Of a stretch of 64,000 bases of DNA, positions 21,920 to 34,599 are shown in pieces. The stretch is from Brasenia schreberi. Lineage: Eukaryota > Streptophyta > Magnoliopsida > Nymphaeales > Cabombaceae. A program made the translations under genes and the position numbers. The stretch lies in assembly GCA_036023115.1 (NCBI GenBank), contig JAYKKT010000055.1, positions 10,192,001 to 10,256,000 of the forward strand, given 5' to 3'. Under the pieces are notes generated by a model. The model saw only the letters and a program-made list of their open reading frames with translations. It made no database searches and was not told the DNA's origin. Position 1 is the first letter of the stretch, and each line of letters begins with the position of its first letter.

Positions 21920-24056
21920 TGTAAACACCCTAAATAAAAAAAATTTCTAACACTCTCAGTTTTGAAAATATAAATGATTTAAAACCTTTGTTTTAAATGA
22001 AAAGTTTAAATGTTTTAAAAATGTTTCAAATTAAAGGTTTTAAATTGAAGTTAAAAAAATCAAATGATTCGAGCAAATCAGGTGAACAGGTGGGGCCCAA
22101 TTCAATCTAGGATTAAGCCAACGAAGGATAAAGATAGGAAGCAAGGGAATGACCACGTCAAAACCATATCTTCATCAATAAATCAAATCAAATGAGTCAG
22201 CTCTGAAGGCAATTCGAGTATTTATCTTATCAAGTCAAAGTCGATCCACAATTTGCTTGAGTCAAGGGCCAATACTGGCTGGTTTTTACAGGATGAAATG
22301 GATTGGATTTGGGGGGTGCTGATTCCAAAGGTTTATCAAAGTCTTATCCAACCCATATCTCAAATTAAAATCGAGCAAAGTTAAGACAAGCTACACAAGA
22401 AGTTGATCAATCCTAGCCGAGTGTCTTCAAGTCCAATCGGCTAGGACCAAGGCATGGGGCTCAAGACTAAACCAGCCTACATGGGGCTGATCCACATTTG
22501 ACCCCAAGGGACTACCAAGGCCACGTGATTTGGAGGGCCTTGGGGTTGGGTTTGGACTTTGAATCACCCGCCCCAAGGAAAGGCCTAAAAGACCTACTCT
22601 TAGCCTATAAATTGAGGCCAAGGGTGGGGCATGAACCATTTTGGAGGAGTTTAGGGAGAGAGGCCAGCAAGGGTGCTGCACTTTGAGAGTTTTGAGAGGT
22701 TTGTGAGAGCTGCTAGGGAGTAGCATTAGAGAGGGAAAGAGGGTAGAATCTAGGCCACGGTTTGTGAGAGGTGAGTGATCAAGAAAAGGGTGCAAAGGGG
22801 TGGCTGACCATTACCTTGGAGGACGGTTTCTTGTGTAAGTCCGGGTAAGTGCCGCTCCATTTTCATTCTTCTACATCTCTTCTTCAAATTCAATTTAAAA
22901 GGGGTTGTATTAATGGAGCTTTGTCTCCCCCCATGATGTAATAGAAGTAGGTGTTGTTGAAATTTCCTTTTCTTTGATTATGCACTCTCGTGTTTGATTT
23001 CTTGATTCTATCTCTCTATATTCTATAAACACTCTATATTCTTTAATCCTCTCTATGCTTAAACTATTAAGTATATTTTAATTCATTTCTCTTCAGCAAT
23101 TTCAATTCGTGATGTTGTGTTGTTGCTTTTCAATTCGTGTGAGTTTGCATCACGTATGATTCTAAAAACCTGAAAATTGGATTTTATCATCTCTACATAC
23201 GTGGATTGCTTGATTTTAATTTTCGAACCTCTGCTCCAATTATTTCGAAACTTTGTACACTTATTCTACACACATAGGCACACTTCTAATAAAATTTGCA
23301 AGAATTTTAAGGCTGTCCAACATTGTAATTAAAATTGTGCAAGATCAGAAAAGTTTTTGTAAACTGTCTGTCCAACTAGTTTTCCTACAATAGAGCCTAG
23401 GTATTCATCTCATAACTCTGACTGTGGGTATCTAAAATCGATGAATTTTGATTCATTGTAAAGCTGACATCCACAACTTTCCATCAAGATAAAATTCATT
23501 AAATTTGAAACTTTGAGCACTAAGATATAGGCTCAACTTTGAGTCTTTATATTTCTGTGACAGAACAGTTCTGGTATGCCTGAGCAGAGGCACTTCCCAG
23601 ATTTAATTTTGCAACAATATAACTCCGAATCATGATATGAAAGATGCTACAGACTCTACATCTCAAGCTTCATCCTATAAAATTTTGATGATTTTAGGAG
23701 GCCTGAAAGACATTCAAAATGATTCGGGAAACAAGCCCTGAAAACATAACTTTCTATTTTTCAGAACTTGTTCATTTTGAAACTTGAATCAAGTGCACAT
23801 GTTTTCATTCTCAACACCTTTGCTTTTCACATGAATTTGGAAGTCTCATCTATTTAGTTGGAATCTCTAAGCGCTTAGACTGACCCTTCGGTTCAAGAAG
23901 GTCTAAAGCGAAAAGAGCCCGCTTAGCCACAATCGCCCGTTAGATTTAATTTTGCTAGTTTTTAGAAAACTAGGTGGCACACTCGCACATATAATAGAGT
24001 TGAAATTTTTATTTCAAGTCTCTACATAGGCTTGGAGTGAAAATTTCACGTCTACA
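21920..24056 (+). mobile_element. Large solo LTR, copy B
   Basis: A 2137 bp unit that starts TGTAAACACCC and ends TCTACA. Flanking 5-mers are GTAAT (21915-21919) and GTAAC (24057-24061), a target duplication with one change. A TATA-like gcctataaatt lies near 22606 and a GAG-rich leader follows. It has no coding frame and no 33 bp array. It is related to copies A and C along most of its length, most clearly in the last 150 bp (gcacactcgcac, tttcaagtctctacatagg). Confidence 0.75.
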
Positions 24057-24560
24057 GTAACCATAGTAAAATTTTTAAACCCTTTTGAGACTTTTTTTTA
24101 TGAAAGGTAGAGAATAAGTCCATGATTTAGTTTCTCGTCTTTATGTTAATCATATGACAAAAAGTTTTAAGAAGTTTACCTTGATTATGTTATGATAACT
24201 ATTGAAGAATCTAAAGATCTTTCTACATATACTATTAATGAACTAATGAGTTCACTTTTAATACGAGAATAGATTGAATAGATCGACAAAAAAGTTCATT
24301 GAGCGGGAATTTTAGTCCAAGGTTAAAATTACAAGCAAAGAAATGAATGGTGAAGGATCTAGTAGGAAAAAAGGCAGAGGTCGAGGTGGCTATTGAAATA
24401 GCACTCGTCGTTGTGGAAGAAATTAAAGTAAGGTGGATTTTAATGAGAAAAATGAAAGTGGAGACAAAGATAACTTCAAACAAATTTTCAAGAGAAAAAG
24501 GTTACTCTTGTAAAATGTTTGGATATATTGAAACACATTATTTTTAGAAAGCAAAACAAA
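24057..24560 (+). pseudogene. Copia gag, last part with decayed zinc knuckle
   Basis: Readings TIVKFLNPFETFF and then EESKDLSTYTINELM follow the copia gag order. A knuckle-like GYSCKMFGYIETHYF at about 24505-24545 has lost two of the four metal ligands. Confidence 0.6.
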
Positions 24561-24639
24561 AGGCTAATTTTGCTTAAGAGGAAGATAGTGTTTTTTATTA
24601 TATATGCGAATGCCAACGATGGTAAAAATGATATTTTTT

Positions 24640-25480
24640 TTTGTAGTAACTATATAAGACGAGATAAACAAAGATAATATAGAAGTTTTGGTTTATGATG
24701 TTTATTATGCTTTTGGTTTGACTCATAATTTGCTTAGTATGGGTCAAATAATTAAAAAAAGATGCATTTTTACTTTTGACAAAGATTCATATGAAATTAG
24801 GAAAAAAGAAAATAGACAACTTGTTACTAAGTTAAATATGGTGCAAAATATAATGTTTCCTCTTCAATTGTCATATTTGAGTGATTGTGCCTTTGTTGCA
24901 AATGTTATGAAGTAGTAAAAAATTTGACATAAAGTCTATGACTATCTATATGTTAATGAGTTAAAATTATTTTGTGAGAAAAGTATAGTCTCTGGTTTAC
25001 CACCTATTGATTTTCAAAGTGGTATTTGTGAAGCATTCATTTATGGAAAGCAACATAAATTATCATTTACCGTTGGAAAAACATGGAGAACAAAACGACC
25101 TCTTGAAGTAGTTCATTTAGGTATTTGTGGCCCTATGAGAACTTTGTCTTTGAATAAAAATAATATTTTTTTATTTACTGATGATTTCTCACATATGAGT
25201 TGGGTAAGTTTTCTTGCAAATAAGTTAGAAACAATTGATAAATTTAGAGAGTTTAAAGTATTTATAAAAAAAGAAAGTAGATACACATTAAAAGTTGTTT
25301 GTAGTGATAGAGTTGATTTTTTTCTAATAAGTTTGATCTTTTCTATAAGCAAAATGACAAATGCAGGCAATTTACAATAAGAAAGACACTACAACAAAAT
25401 GGGGTTGCTAAAAGCAATATCAATTTGTCTTCTTAATATCTTGTCAACAAGAGTAGTACATAAATAAACTTCGTATGAAT
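24640..25480 (+). pseudogene. Copia protease end and integrase remnant
   Basis: A frame at 24688-24915 has DVYYAFGLTHNLLSMGQ, the conserved segment after the copia protease. At 24955-25380 come SGLPPIDFQSGICEAFIYGKQH, cut here to its recognisable blocks SGLPPIDF and YGKQH, then WRTKRPLEVVHLGICGPM and FTDDFSHMSWV. These are the zinc-binding and catalytic-core segments of the integrase. QQNGVA, the signature near the end of the core, is at about 25393. The first catalytic aspartate context survives but stops break the frame. Confidence 0.7.
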
Positions 25481-26019
25481 CTTGGTAGAAACACAAGCCT
25501 AATGTGAGTAGCTTACATATTTTTAGGTGCATTTCTTATACTTTATTTGACTTAAATGAGCACTCTAAAATAGATAAAAAGGGTAAAAATACATATTTGT
25601 TGGATATTCTAATGTTTCAAAAGGTTATCATCTATATAATCTCATCTCCAAAAAATTAATTATTCGATAAGATGTTATTTTTTATGAAAACAATTTTTGA
25701 AAATGGGACAAAAATAAAAAAACAACATATAATTTTTTTGAGGATGAATTTGAGTCAAAGGAGCCAAAATAGAACAAGAGTCATCTCAAGGAACACCATT
25801 TTCTTTAAAGGCCTCGAGGGATATTGAGTCAAGATTGGATGATGATACTCCTCCAAAAAGGTAAGATCACTTGATGAAATTTATAAAACTATACTTTCTT
25901 TAATAGTTGCATAATGAGTTATGAAGAAGCATGTAATCATAAAAAATAGAGAAAGTCAATAGAAGAGATGCTTGCTATCGAGAGAAATGAAATAAGGGAG
26001 ACAGTAGACTTGCCACCAG

Positions 26020-26660
26020 AAAAGGATGTAATTGGCGTCAAATGGGTATTTTTGAGTAAATTATGATACAAATGGTAATGTATTCAAATATAAATCAAGA
26101 TTAGTTGTTAAAGATTATACTAAAAAAGAAGAGGTTGATTTTTTGAAACTTTTTCACCTTTGGAGAGATTTGAAATTGTTAGAACCATTTTAGCACTAGC
26201 AACTCAATTTCATTGGAAGTTTTTTTAGTTTAATAAAAATATGTATTTTTGAATGGTTACTTAAATGACGAAGTTTTTGTTGAGCAACCACATAGATTTA
26301 TTATTAAAAAAAAGAAGAAAACATTTATAGGTTGAAGAAAGCTTTATATGGTCTTAAGCAGGTCCCCAAAAGCATGGTACAATCGGCTTGATACATACCT
26401 CACCAAAATGATTTTAAAAGAAGTAAAAATGAACCTACTTTATATACAAAAGTGAATGACAGTGACATCATTATCATGAGTATATATGTGGATAATATTA
26501 GTCTTATGAGTTTATCGGCCAAGCTTATTAAGGAATTTAAAAAGGGTATGATGATTGAATTTGAAGTAACTGGTCTATTACAAATTTTTCTTAGGCTTCA
26601 TATTAAGCAAATTTGTGATTGTATTTTTGTTTCACAATAAAAGTATGCATTAGACCTACT
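26020..26660 (+). pseudogene. Copia reverse transcriptase remnant
   Basis: Readings in changing frames show the expected order: a KWVF-like block near 26040, YKSRLVVKDYTKKE at about 26090, LYGLKQVPKSMVQS-like at about 26345, and SIYVDNISLMSL at about 26480, where the YVDD catalytic motif has become YVDN. Too many frameshifts for function. Confidence 0.65.
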
Positions 26661-26789
26661 CAAAAATTTAATATGATGGATTGTAAGAGTCGGTCAATTC
26701 CTATAAATGCATATGAAAAGTTGTTTGTAAATAATAGAACCATAAGCTAAGGAAAAATATTTGAGCAGTATAGTTGGAAGATAATGTAT

Positions 26790-27388
26790 TTGTCTAATAC
26801 ACGTCCGGACATATTATTTATAGTTAGTTTGATTTCTACCATAAATACATCATTTAGAGGCAACAAAGCAAATCTTGCATTATATTCAGTCTACATCCAA
26901 TTACGGGATATAGTATAAACCTACAAATAATTTTAATCTCACTGGTATTACTGATAGTGATTGCAGATTGGAAAAGTACAAGCAGGTTCATATTTATTCT
27001 TGGATCTCGAGCCATTTTATGGAGTTAAAAAAGCAAGCTTCAACCGCATTATCATGGTCGAAAGTTGAATATGTTGCCACATCAGCAACATGTCAAGCAA
27101 TATGGATGAGAAGAATTTTAGAAGATTTGCATGTGAAACAATCTAAAGTAACATAAATATGGCAGCCATATTAATAGCAAAAATTCAATATTTCATGAAA
27201 GAATAAAACATATCGAGATTTGTCATCATTTTAATCATGATGTGATGGTAGATGGCATAATTATTATCAAGTATTGCTCTACAAATGGTCAATTGACGAA
27301 TGACTTAATAAAAGCTCTTTCTTATAAAAAATTTGTCAAGTTTATAGCTTCTTTCAAAATTGAAGGATTTCATATCATGGAAGAGTAA
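26790..27388 (+). pseudogene. Copia RNase H remnant
   Basis: The segment LKKQASTALSWSKVEYVA (27027-27080) followed by CQAIWMRRILEDL is the well-known copia RNase H end. It is followed by KYCSTNGQLTNDLIKAL at about 27270, the usual last segment before the 3' LTR. Near 27378 a purine-rich ggaagagta precedes the LTR and may be the polypurine tract. Confidence 0.7.
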
Positions 27389-27600
27389 TGTTGAATGATC
27401 ATTTGGGTTGTAAGAAGGTTTTAGGGGTGTGGTGGTTATGTGTGAAGAACTTTTAGAGAGTATGAAAAAATTATATGAAGTGGTATTAACTTCTTTTTAT
27501 TTTTGTTGTTTAAGTATATAAAAAAGTTTATTTGTTATTTCTTATCTTTCCTTTTTCTTCCACCTTTTTCCAATTTTTATTTGATCAAGTCCATCCCTTT
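27389..27600 (+). repeat. 3' LTR of the first copia element
   Basis: Begins TGTTGAATGATC right after the RNase H end and purine-rich tract, and matches the 5' LTR at 18294. The right end is uncertain. Confidence 0.55.
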
Positions 27601-27734
27601 CTTTCTCTTCCATGTCGCACATCTTGTCTCCTTAATTACTCACTGCACTCCCTACTAGTATGATTCTAATCAGCAATACTTTTTCTTCTATAACAGACTT
27701 GGAAACGGAGGGCACTTTGCTTTTGTTGTTAGAA

Positions 27735-27830
27735 TGGAAAGCCAAAGCATGCACCCCTGAGAATTGAACTCAGCCACCTGCGAGTGGAGAGCCCGACCGA
27801 TGAGGTAAGGCTTTGAGTGCAAAGCAGGCA
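27735..27830 (-). mobile_element. tRNA-derived SINE, family 2, copy 1
   Basis: On the minus strand a box-A-like TACCTCATCGG is followed about 35 bp later by a box-B-like GAGTTCAATTC and then TCAGGGGTGCATGC. A related copy with better boxes is at 47845-47930. The pol III promoter layout without tRNA folding identifies a SINE. No poly-A tail or target duplication was found. Confidence 0.45.
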
Positions 27831-28819
27831 CTTTTATGAATGCTACAAATAATTCTTAAAATTATAAACAATGACCCCGTTTCTCTGCGTGCGTGCTGCT
27901 GGAGGTTGATACAGGTTCACATTTTCTCATGTTTATCTTGGTTTTTGAAAATCTACCCCTGCAGTGTGGGAGGTTGATGTGCCTGAAACCCTTTTGAGAC
28001 GACTGCCACTCCATTCAAAATTGGAAATGAGTCAACAAAACCATTTATAAGGCACCGGCCCACTACGAAAGAGGCTCGATCAGGTTGAACCGGTAGCTGT
28101 ATATATATGCGAAACAAATTAAAAATGTCATAATATATCATAAAATAAATAATTTAATCTCAATTTAAATAAAGCATGAAAAGTAAGCAATTTGAAGAAA
28201 CATAGAAATAAGTAGATAATAATCAAAATTGAAAAACATGGAAAATAACAAATTTTAAACAAACCAATCAATTTCCGGTTCTCCGTTCAAGACCCGTTTG
28301 ATGCTTTTTTCTTAACAAAAAAAATCACCGGTTTAACATGTAGAGGCAAATCGGTTACCAGTTTAGTTCCTCGTTCAACCGGCTGGTCAGGTCAGGTTTC
28401 ACAAACCATGAAAAAAACTCTAATTAGTACATTTTAAATTTTCATTTCTACGTCAGTATATTCAATTACCAGGAGTATAATAGCTAAATCCACTTCTGAA
28501 ATCTAAATTGCAAGTTCCACAAATTACTTCTTGCATTGGGGTCGATAAAATAAGCCAACTATCAGCTTTGGTCAATCCGTACAGCATAAACCAATCAAAT
28601 CATAATCTCCAACAATGTCTTAGGAAGCAATCCGAATTTCATACCTTTGATCTGAAATAAAATACAGAAGAGAGAAATGGTGTGAGCGAATCATATCAAT
28701 AGGTGCATAGGAAGATGGACGGTGGACCTAATTATGGAAAACATGTCTAGCAACTTATGAGTACAATTTCCTTTTATCTTTCAATTTCAAATAGTTGATC
28801 AAATTGATTTTATTTCAGA
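27831..28819. other. No gene seen; MITE-like phrases
   Basis: Contains gaaccggt and tcaaccggctgg phrases (28095 and 28375), in opposite orientation, as in degenerate hAT-type MITEs. I cannot fix the ends. The remainder is AT-rich intergenic DNA. Confidence 0.3.
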
Positions 28820-30030
28820 AAGCACATTTCAAGCCTAATCTCTAGGGAAAGAGTTGAGTATCTTAACCAAGTCTTTCAAAATTAATCGTTGTAATGCTTT
28901 CCACAGAGAAATGCGAACCTAGTTTGGGATTTTGATCTTCCATAACGTCAGCCACAGACTTTTATCAGAGAAGTAATTATGATAGCTTTGAATAGACTAG
29001 TGAAGTAGTCCATAATTGATTTCATATCCTAAACTCAGTATAAGATCTTGATTTTGCCGGATTCCATCATGGAACACCAGGATCTTTTCCCGCTTTCAGA
29101 TGGAGAACTTTCTCAGCGATCTCATTTGAAAAAGTTCAGCATTACTTCATCCCAGTCTGCATTTTCTTGCAGGAGTTGCTTCACCACCGTGATATTTTTC
29201 AGGTACATGAAAAGGATATTCTCCTAGGATCCACGGGATTTTTCATATCTATTGTCATCACCAACTTTGCATAACAAACCTTTCTTCACCACCTTTTTCC
29301 CTTCCATGAGGCTTCTCCAAGACCACGAGGGAGTATTACCAATAGTTGCATTCATAAAGGATGTATAAGAAAAGTACTTACCCTTGAAGAGTTCGTAGAA
29401 GAGTGAATGCCCTCCATCTCCAACATTGCTTCGCGAGCATTGCTAGATTAAAGGATCTTGAATCTTTAAATCCCAATCCGCCTTCTACTTAACACATCCT
29501 ACCCCATCTATTATTGTTTTCTACCCTCATTGGTTCCTCCCCGCCAAAACTTTACCGTATGGTTTTCTAGTGCCTCTAATAAGCTTAAAGCATGTCACAT
29601 CTTTCATGGGAATGGTCATACCCACAGCCTTGATAGCAGCACTTCACCACCCTTAATTGAAAGAATATTTCTCTTCCAGCTTTGGAGCTAATATATTCAA
29701 AAGTTTCCTTCTTCGATTTCTTAAAAACCGAGGGCAATGCCAAGCACTTATCTTGTGAACCTATGTGTGGTATTGATAGAGATTCCGCTAGCTGAATTTT
29801 CCTTTCTTCCAGGGTAACGAAACTGAAGAACACTACAGATTTATTCAAGTTGACTTATTGGGCACTAACTTGCTCATATCTATGCTTGACACTTTCAAGC
29901 ATTGTTGGTAATTGGCTTTACAAAACAAGATTGAGTCTAGTAGATGTGTAATCCTTGCGCTTCCTCTAGATATGCTGACTCCTTGTTTTGCATCCTTTTC
30001 CACTTTTGCAACATATTTTAGGACCAAGAA
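28820..30030 (-). mobile_element. L1-type LINE remnant (RT end and zf-RVT region)
   Basis: Minus-strand readings follow the order of the plant L1 ORF2 C-terminal half. At 29650-29840 come SVVFFSFVTLEERK, KCLALPSVFKKSKKETF and SSKAGREIFFQLRVVK, which match the segment after the RT core. At about 29420-29480 comes GGLGFKDSRSFNLAMLAKQ, the hallmark of this region. At about 29290 there is a block like NTPSWSWRSLMEG, and at about 28900 LWKIKIPN.VRISLWKA, which belongs to the zf-RVT domain. Stops and shifts are frequent and the RT core and endonuclease are missing, so it is a truncated dead copy. Confidence 0.7.
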
Positions 30031-30196
30031 GAAAAATCCACATACATAGAGTATCTCTTATATGTTGCATTTTTAAGGTATGCAAGATGGTGCATGACGA
30101 AGGGATGCTAATATTGGTTCAACTATCAACACTAATTCCATATTTCTTTACTTTAGTTATAAACAAATTAACAAACCACATTCTTGATGAAGTACA

Positions 30197-30977
30197 TGTG
30201 GATATTTCAAAACAATGTATTTTATGATAAACATTGAAATGCATAAGTTACCCATTAATAAAGAGCATTCAGGTTTCTCTTGAGTGAACAATCATGAGTT
30301 ACACAATGTTATGGATCAGAAAACTGAAAAGAGGTATCTATTGACAGTTTTAAAGAGTACATTCAAGACTAATTATGCGACAGAATAACAATGTCTCTTG
30401 ACTTTCAACATTCAATATGAAACCATTATAAATTGACATCATTCACCGTCATAGAAACATAACAGAATCAAAACTTGAATTGAAAATTCTCTCTTTTTTC
30501 CAATTTTCTTTTACAAAATACGCTTCTTCAAAATCCTTTGTTGCGCTTCCCTTTAAGCGTGCAAAGAAAGTGTACTACCTTAACTGTCTTGATATACTTA
30601 TATTGTCAAGGACTTCACTACTCTTGAGCAAGGAGAGTCAAGTTTTTTTATTGTATGGTGCAGGCGATCGTCAGAATCTTTTGTATTCAGAGTCAAAATC
30701 TAGGAGGAATGCCTAAAGGACAATACTCTAGTATGTCTTGAAGAGAGTTGTATCCTAACCCTTTTGTTGCTTAAGTGTTTGGCTATTCTCTAGTGGAGAT
30801 TCTTGTCTAAAGCAAAATGTCAGTTAACATTTATTGATATTGAGAAGAAATGTCGATTTAGTGTGAAATTCTTAAAATGCCCATCTCAATGAGAAATCAA
30901 ATTTGTCGATATCCATGAACAAAAAGTCATTTCTCTTGAAAAAGTTGATCTCTTTAGAAAAGAGCCGATATTTATCA
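30197..30977 (+). repeat. 5' LTR of the second copia element
   Basis: About 781 bp. It shares long blocks with 40370-41100, for example aaaactgaaaagaggt, cattcaagactaattatg, gaaaccattataaattgacat, and ccctaacccttttgttgc. It starts TGTGGATATT and ends TTATCA. Confidence 0.75.
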
Positions 30978-31049
30978 AAGCACCAAAATTCTTTAGGCTT
31001 TTCTTAGTATTTTCTTTGCGCTTTTTGGGAAAATGACTTGATTAAGGGA

Positions 31050-31690
31050 AATGATTTCCGACTTCATCAAATTTGACTGATTTGATGTGAACAACTTTCT
31101 AAAGTGGAAAAAGAAGATGTATTTCCTCCTTACCTCATACCTTAAAGGTTATCTATATCTTGACAAAGGTTAATGGAGGCAGAAAATGAACCACTTGAAA
31201 GAACTCCACAATGGCAAAAATAGGATAATGACGATTACATATGCATGGGATGTATCCTAAATGGCATGTTCGATGTATTTTTTATGCCTACAAAGATTCA
31301 TCAAGTGCTAAAGACTTGTGAAACAAGTTTGAAGCATGATACATGGTTGAAGATACTATATAAAAAAATTCTTAGTTACTCACTTTAATAATTATAAAAT
31401 GGTATATGGTAGATCCATCATAGAACATTTTTATGAATACAGGTGGATCTTAAACAATTTTAAGTAATACAAAATGAACATAGATGATATAATCATTATC
31501 TTTTCGATAATAAACAAGCTTCGTTCTTCTTAGAAAGATTCCAAAAATATTTTTAAACAAAAGAAGAAAAATTTTCTTTTGAACACTAGAAATCATCTTA
31601 GGCTTGAAGAGAAAGTTTATGTAATAAAGGAAAAAGTCTACAAAACACTCAAAGAATAGAAATCAGGATTTAAGTAAGTCCCATGAGCAC
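31050..31690 (+). pseudogene. Copia gag of the second element
   Basis: Readings NNFLKWKKKMYFLLT (about 31090), FLVTHFNNYKMVYGRSI (about 31370) and IIIIFSIINKL are the ordered segments of the Retrotran_gag_2/UBN2 domain. Stops interrupt it. The zinc knuckle is not readable. Confidence 0.65.
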
Positions 31691-31859
31691 ATGGTAGGAC
31701 ACCAAAACCAAGAGAAAAAAAGAAAATTTCTACTATTATGGAAAACTCAAATACATTAAGAGTGATATATTTCAAAAAGTTAAAAATTTCTAATTCAATG
31801 GGTAGTTCAAAGCCTTTTCTCATTATTTGAGGAAGAAGACAAACCCATTTTGTATATAG

Positions 31860-31977
31860 ACAATGCTTCAATTGTTTAAGTGAAAGGAAATGACTCCGTA
31901 CTCATTTATATTAATTTACTTTATGTTTTGGATGTAAGAAAGAGCTTGGTGGTGGTACCCTTACTAGAAAGTATGGA

Positions 31978-32028
<51 letters not shown>

Positions 32029-32242
32029 AGGTAGATAAGTTCATACTATCAAAGGGAGGCATGTTTGTAGGAAATAGTTCTTTGTAAAAACATGTTTAAA
32101 TTGGATGTTGCTGATAATAAAAATGTTGATTCTGTTTATATTGTTGATTCTTGTGATGTAACATTTGAATTTTACAAAACTTGATGACATGGTTAAAACA
32201 AATTTAATTCTTAAATTGAATAAAACCAATCAAACTTGTATA
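31860..32242 (+). pseudogene. Copia protease/pre-integrase remnant
   Basis: Holds a reading DKFILSKGGMFVG (about 32035) and DMVKTNLILKLN (about 32185), the segment leading into the integrase zinc-binding motif. It ends at the CACTA insertion in the CETC-like motif. A TA microsatellite of about 46 bp lies inside (31982-32027). Confidence 0.6.
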
Positions 32243-32541
32243 CACCTCTACAATAGGACCCAATTTTGAATGTGGTTGTTTAACTTATTTTGACCATCAA
32301 AGGAAGTCAGAACATAAAATTATTACCGTCATTGACTAAATTATGACTGTTTCAATAGTTAGAGTAAGATTGCCATAAATGTTTTTGTCAGAATAACCTA
32401 ATTCTTTCTATTGGCATTGTCATACTTTAATCGAGAACAATTTAAATATAGTATATTTGACTATTGAGTGACATATTCTAGCTGTTGCAACAATAAAAAA
32501 CTGGTTGCTAATCTGTCTATGGTAACAATCGGAATAACAAT

Positions 32542-33635
32542 CATATTCATCAAGCACTTTGTTTCATTTAAGAAAAATATCGAGTTATATGATAAATAAA
32601 AAACTGAAAACATTATATACAAGAAGAAATTAAAGTAGATACTTACACAAATCCTCCCAATTTCTTTATAAAACAATCTCTAGTAGTTTTATCTTTATAG
32701 TAGTTCATATAAGCAGTTACTTCATCAAAATGGTTGGAAGTTTGTTATTTCGACTGCTATGAACAATTAAAATATCTTACAATATGAATCGTGTTCTGGT
32801 TATTTTGTTCAAAATTTCAAAATTACACAATTATTTATATAACCTAGACATATATAACAAGTAGCAACAATCAATAAATCAAGTATAATACATAATGATA
32901 GGAATGAAATCACACAACTAAAAAATATAAATATTACATTGCTTTTTCCAAAGTTTACAAAGTATAAAGAAGAAAATTACAAAGACAATTCCTATGACTA
33001 ATGGGCATCTTAGGTTCACATGATTGCTCTCAAGGCTCTCCATGATTATATAGTTTTTAAAGATTGAAAATAAAAAGAACAAGTAAACAACTAAGTTATG
33101 AATAACATAGCAAAGAACATATAAAACATGTTTTCAATACTTGTGTTTGTTGTGAACCAAATGTCTACATTGAACCAAATCCTTGATGCAATTCTTAAAA
33201 TATGTATCAATCACACTTCAAAGTTAAATGATTTAAAAGTAAGATTACTAGCAAAAGTCTTTAAACAATTGAAAAACTTGCCTAGTTTTTATATTATCAA
33301 ATCGAATATGACTAAGAACATATTGATTTGTTATGTTGCTTCTGAACTAGTTCTACTTACCCTCATAAGTGTGTCAATACCCAAATCCCTCTTATACCTA
33401 CAATAATGGTAGCAATAGGTGGTGGACTTGATTCATGGTGAATATTTTCATATTCATCAAGCACTTTGTTTCATTTAAGAAAAATATTGAGTTATATGAT
33501 AAATAAAAAATTGAAAACATTATATACAAGAAGAAATTAAAGTAGATACTTACACAAATCCTCCCAATTTCTTTATCAAAAAATCTCTAGTAGTTTTATC
33601 TTTATAGTAGTTCATATAAGTAGTTACTTCATCAA
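32542..33635 (-). repeat. Duplicated 186 bp exon-like segment in the CACTA element
   Basis: Units 32542-32727 and 33449-33635 differ at only about five positions and lie 907 bp apart. On the minus strand each reads DEVTAYMNYYKDKTT and then a KKLGGFV block ending at a GTAAGTATC donor-like site. The position downstream of TNP2 fits the second CACTA gene (Transposase_24 type), so this may be a duplicated exon. Confidence 0.6.
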
Positions 33636-34599
33636 TCTTCATGTTTAGCTGTCCATTCTATAATAATATTAATTGAAGATATTAGTAACTTATACACAAA
33701 AAATAATATATTGATTAAAAATTGAAAACATGATATGCTTACTAAATTGTAATGATGTGTAACTATCAATACAACTCCTCGATTATGCTTTTGATCTTGC
33801 TTTACACGAGTTGCTTTCATGTTTAAAGTTTATTTTACTTTTATTTTAGATTATCATAATTATTTAAGCTTTGCCAATGAAGGATATGGAAGGCAATCTA
33901 TAAAACTACATTGTAGAGAACATTATAAAGTCATGATGTATGGTTCCCAATATATGGATTTTATATTGTTTAGATAATTTTAGTGCTTGTCTATAGATGC
34001 TTTTTTCAAGACCTTTTCTATTGTTACCCCGTCTTATGGTTTGTATTTGATCATTGACATTTGTACCTGAAAAACAATATATGTATATGTTAGTTTTTTG
34101 TTCTTCAAAATGTATATTACAAATAATATAATAATGAACAATGAAAATACTTAGTACCTCCTAATTTGAATGTGTCTTACTACGCATTTCTTTGACATGT
34201 GTATCTGAAAGTAAGAGAGATTAAGTTATTTAACTACAATAAATATATTACAACTTTTTCATAATAAATATACTTTTCATAAAAAATGTTATATACCTAA
34301 ATGCATGTTGCTACTTGACCTATCAACTATGTGCCTTTTTTTTATGATAATGCACTTTTAGAGGTATGTTTTCTTTGCAAACAATAAAAATATGCTCATT
34401 AACTCCAATTGTATGCAAAAGCATAATATCATAATATAATAATGTAAAAGCATAACAACATAAGCATGCGAAAGCACAATAATATTAATTTCAATATAAA
34501 CATATTATGAAAGTTGATATATAACCAAGCTTGATTAAAATAATAAAGCATGTAAAAGTGTAACAACATTAATTTCAAGATAAATGTAATTTACAAGTT

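Larger units (their letters stand above)
18294..27600 (+). mobile_element. Ty1-copia element interrupted by two solo LTRs
   Basis: A plus-strand copia element whose parts appear in order: 5' LTR (18294-about 18593), degenerate primer site (18596-18607), gag, protease/pre-integrase, integrase, reverse transcriptase, RNase H, then a 3' LTR from 27389. The internal order (integrase before RT) defines the copia superfamily. Its gag is cut at 18932 and again at 21919 by two insertions of another LTR family. Frameshifts and stops are spread through all domains, so it is dead. The 3' LTR is only partly alignable beyond 27550, so the right boundary is approximate. Confidence 0.75.

Noticed and set aside
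25387..25410. CACTACAACAAAATGGGG, which looks like the left end of a CACTA transposon
   Set aside because: In the copia frame it reads LQQNGVAK, the conserved QQNGVA integrase motif, so the resemblance is chance.
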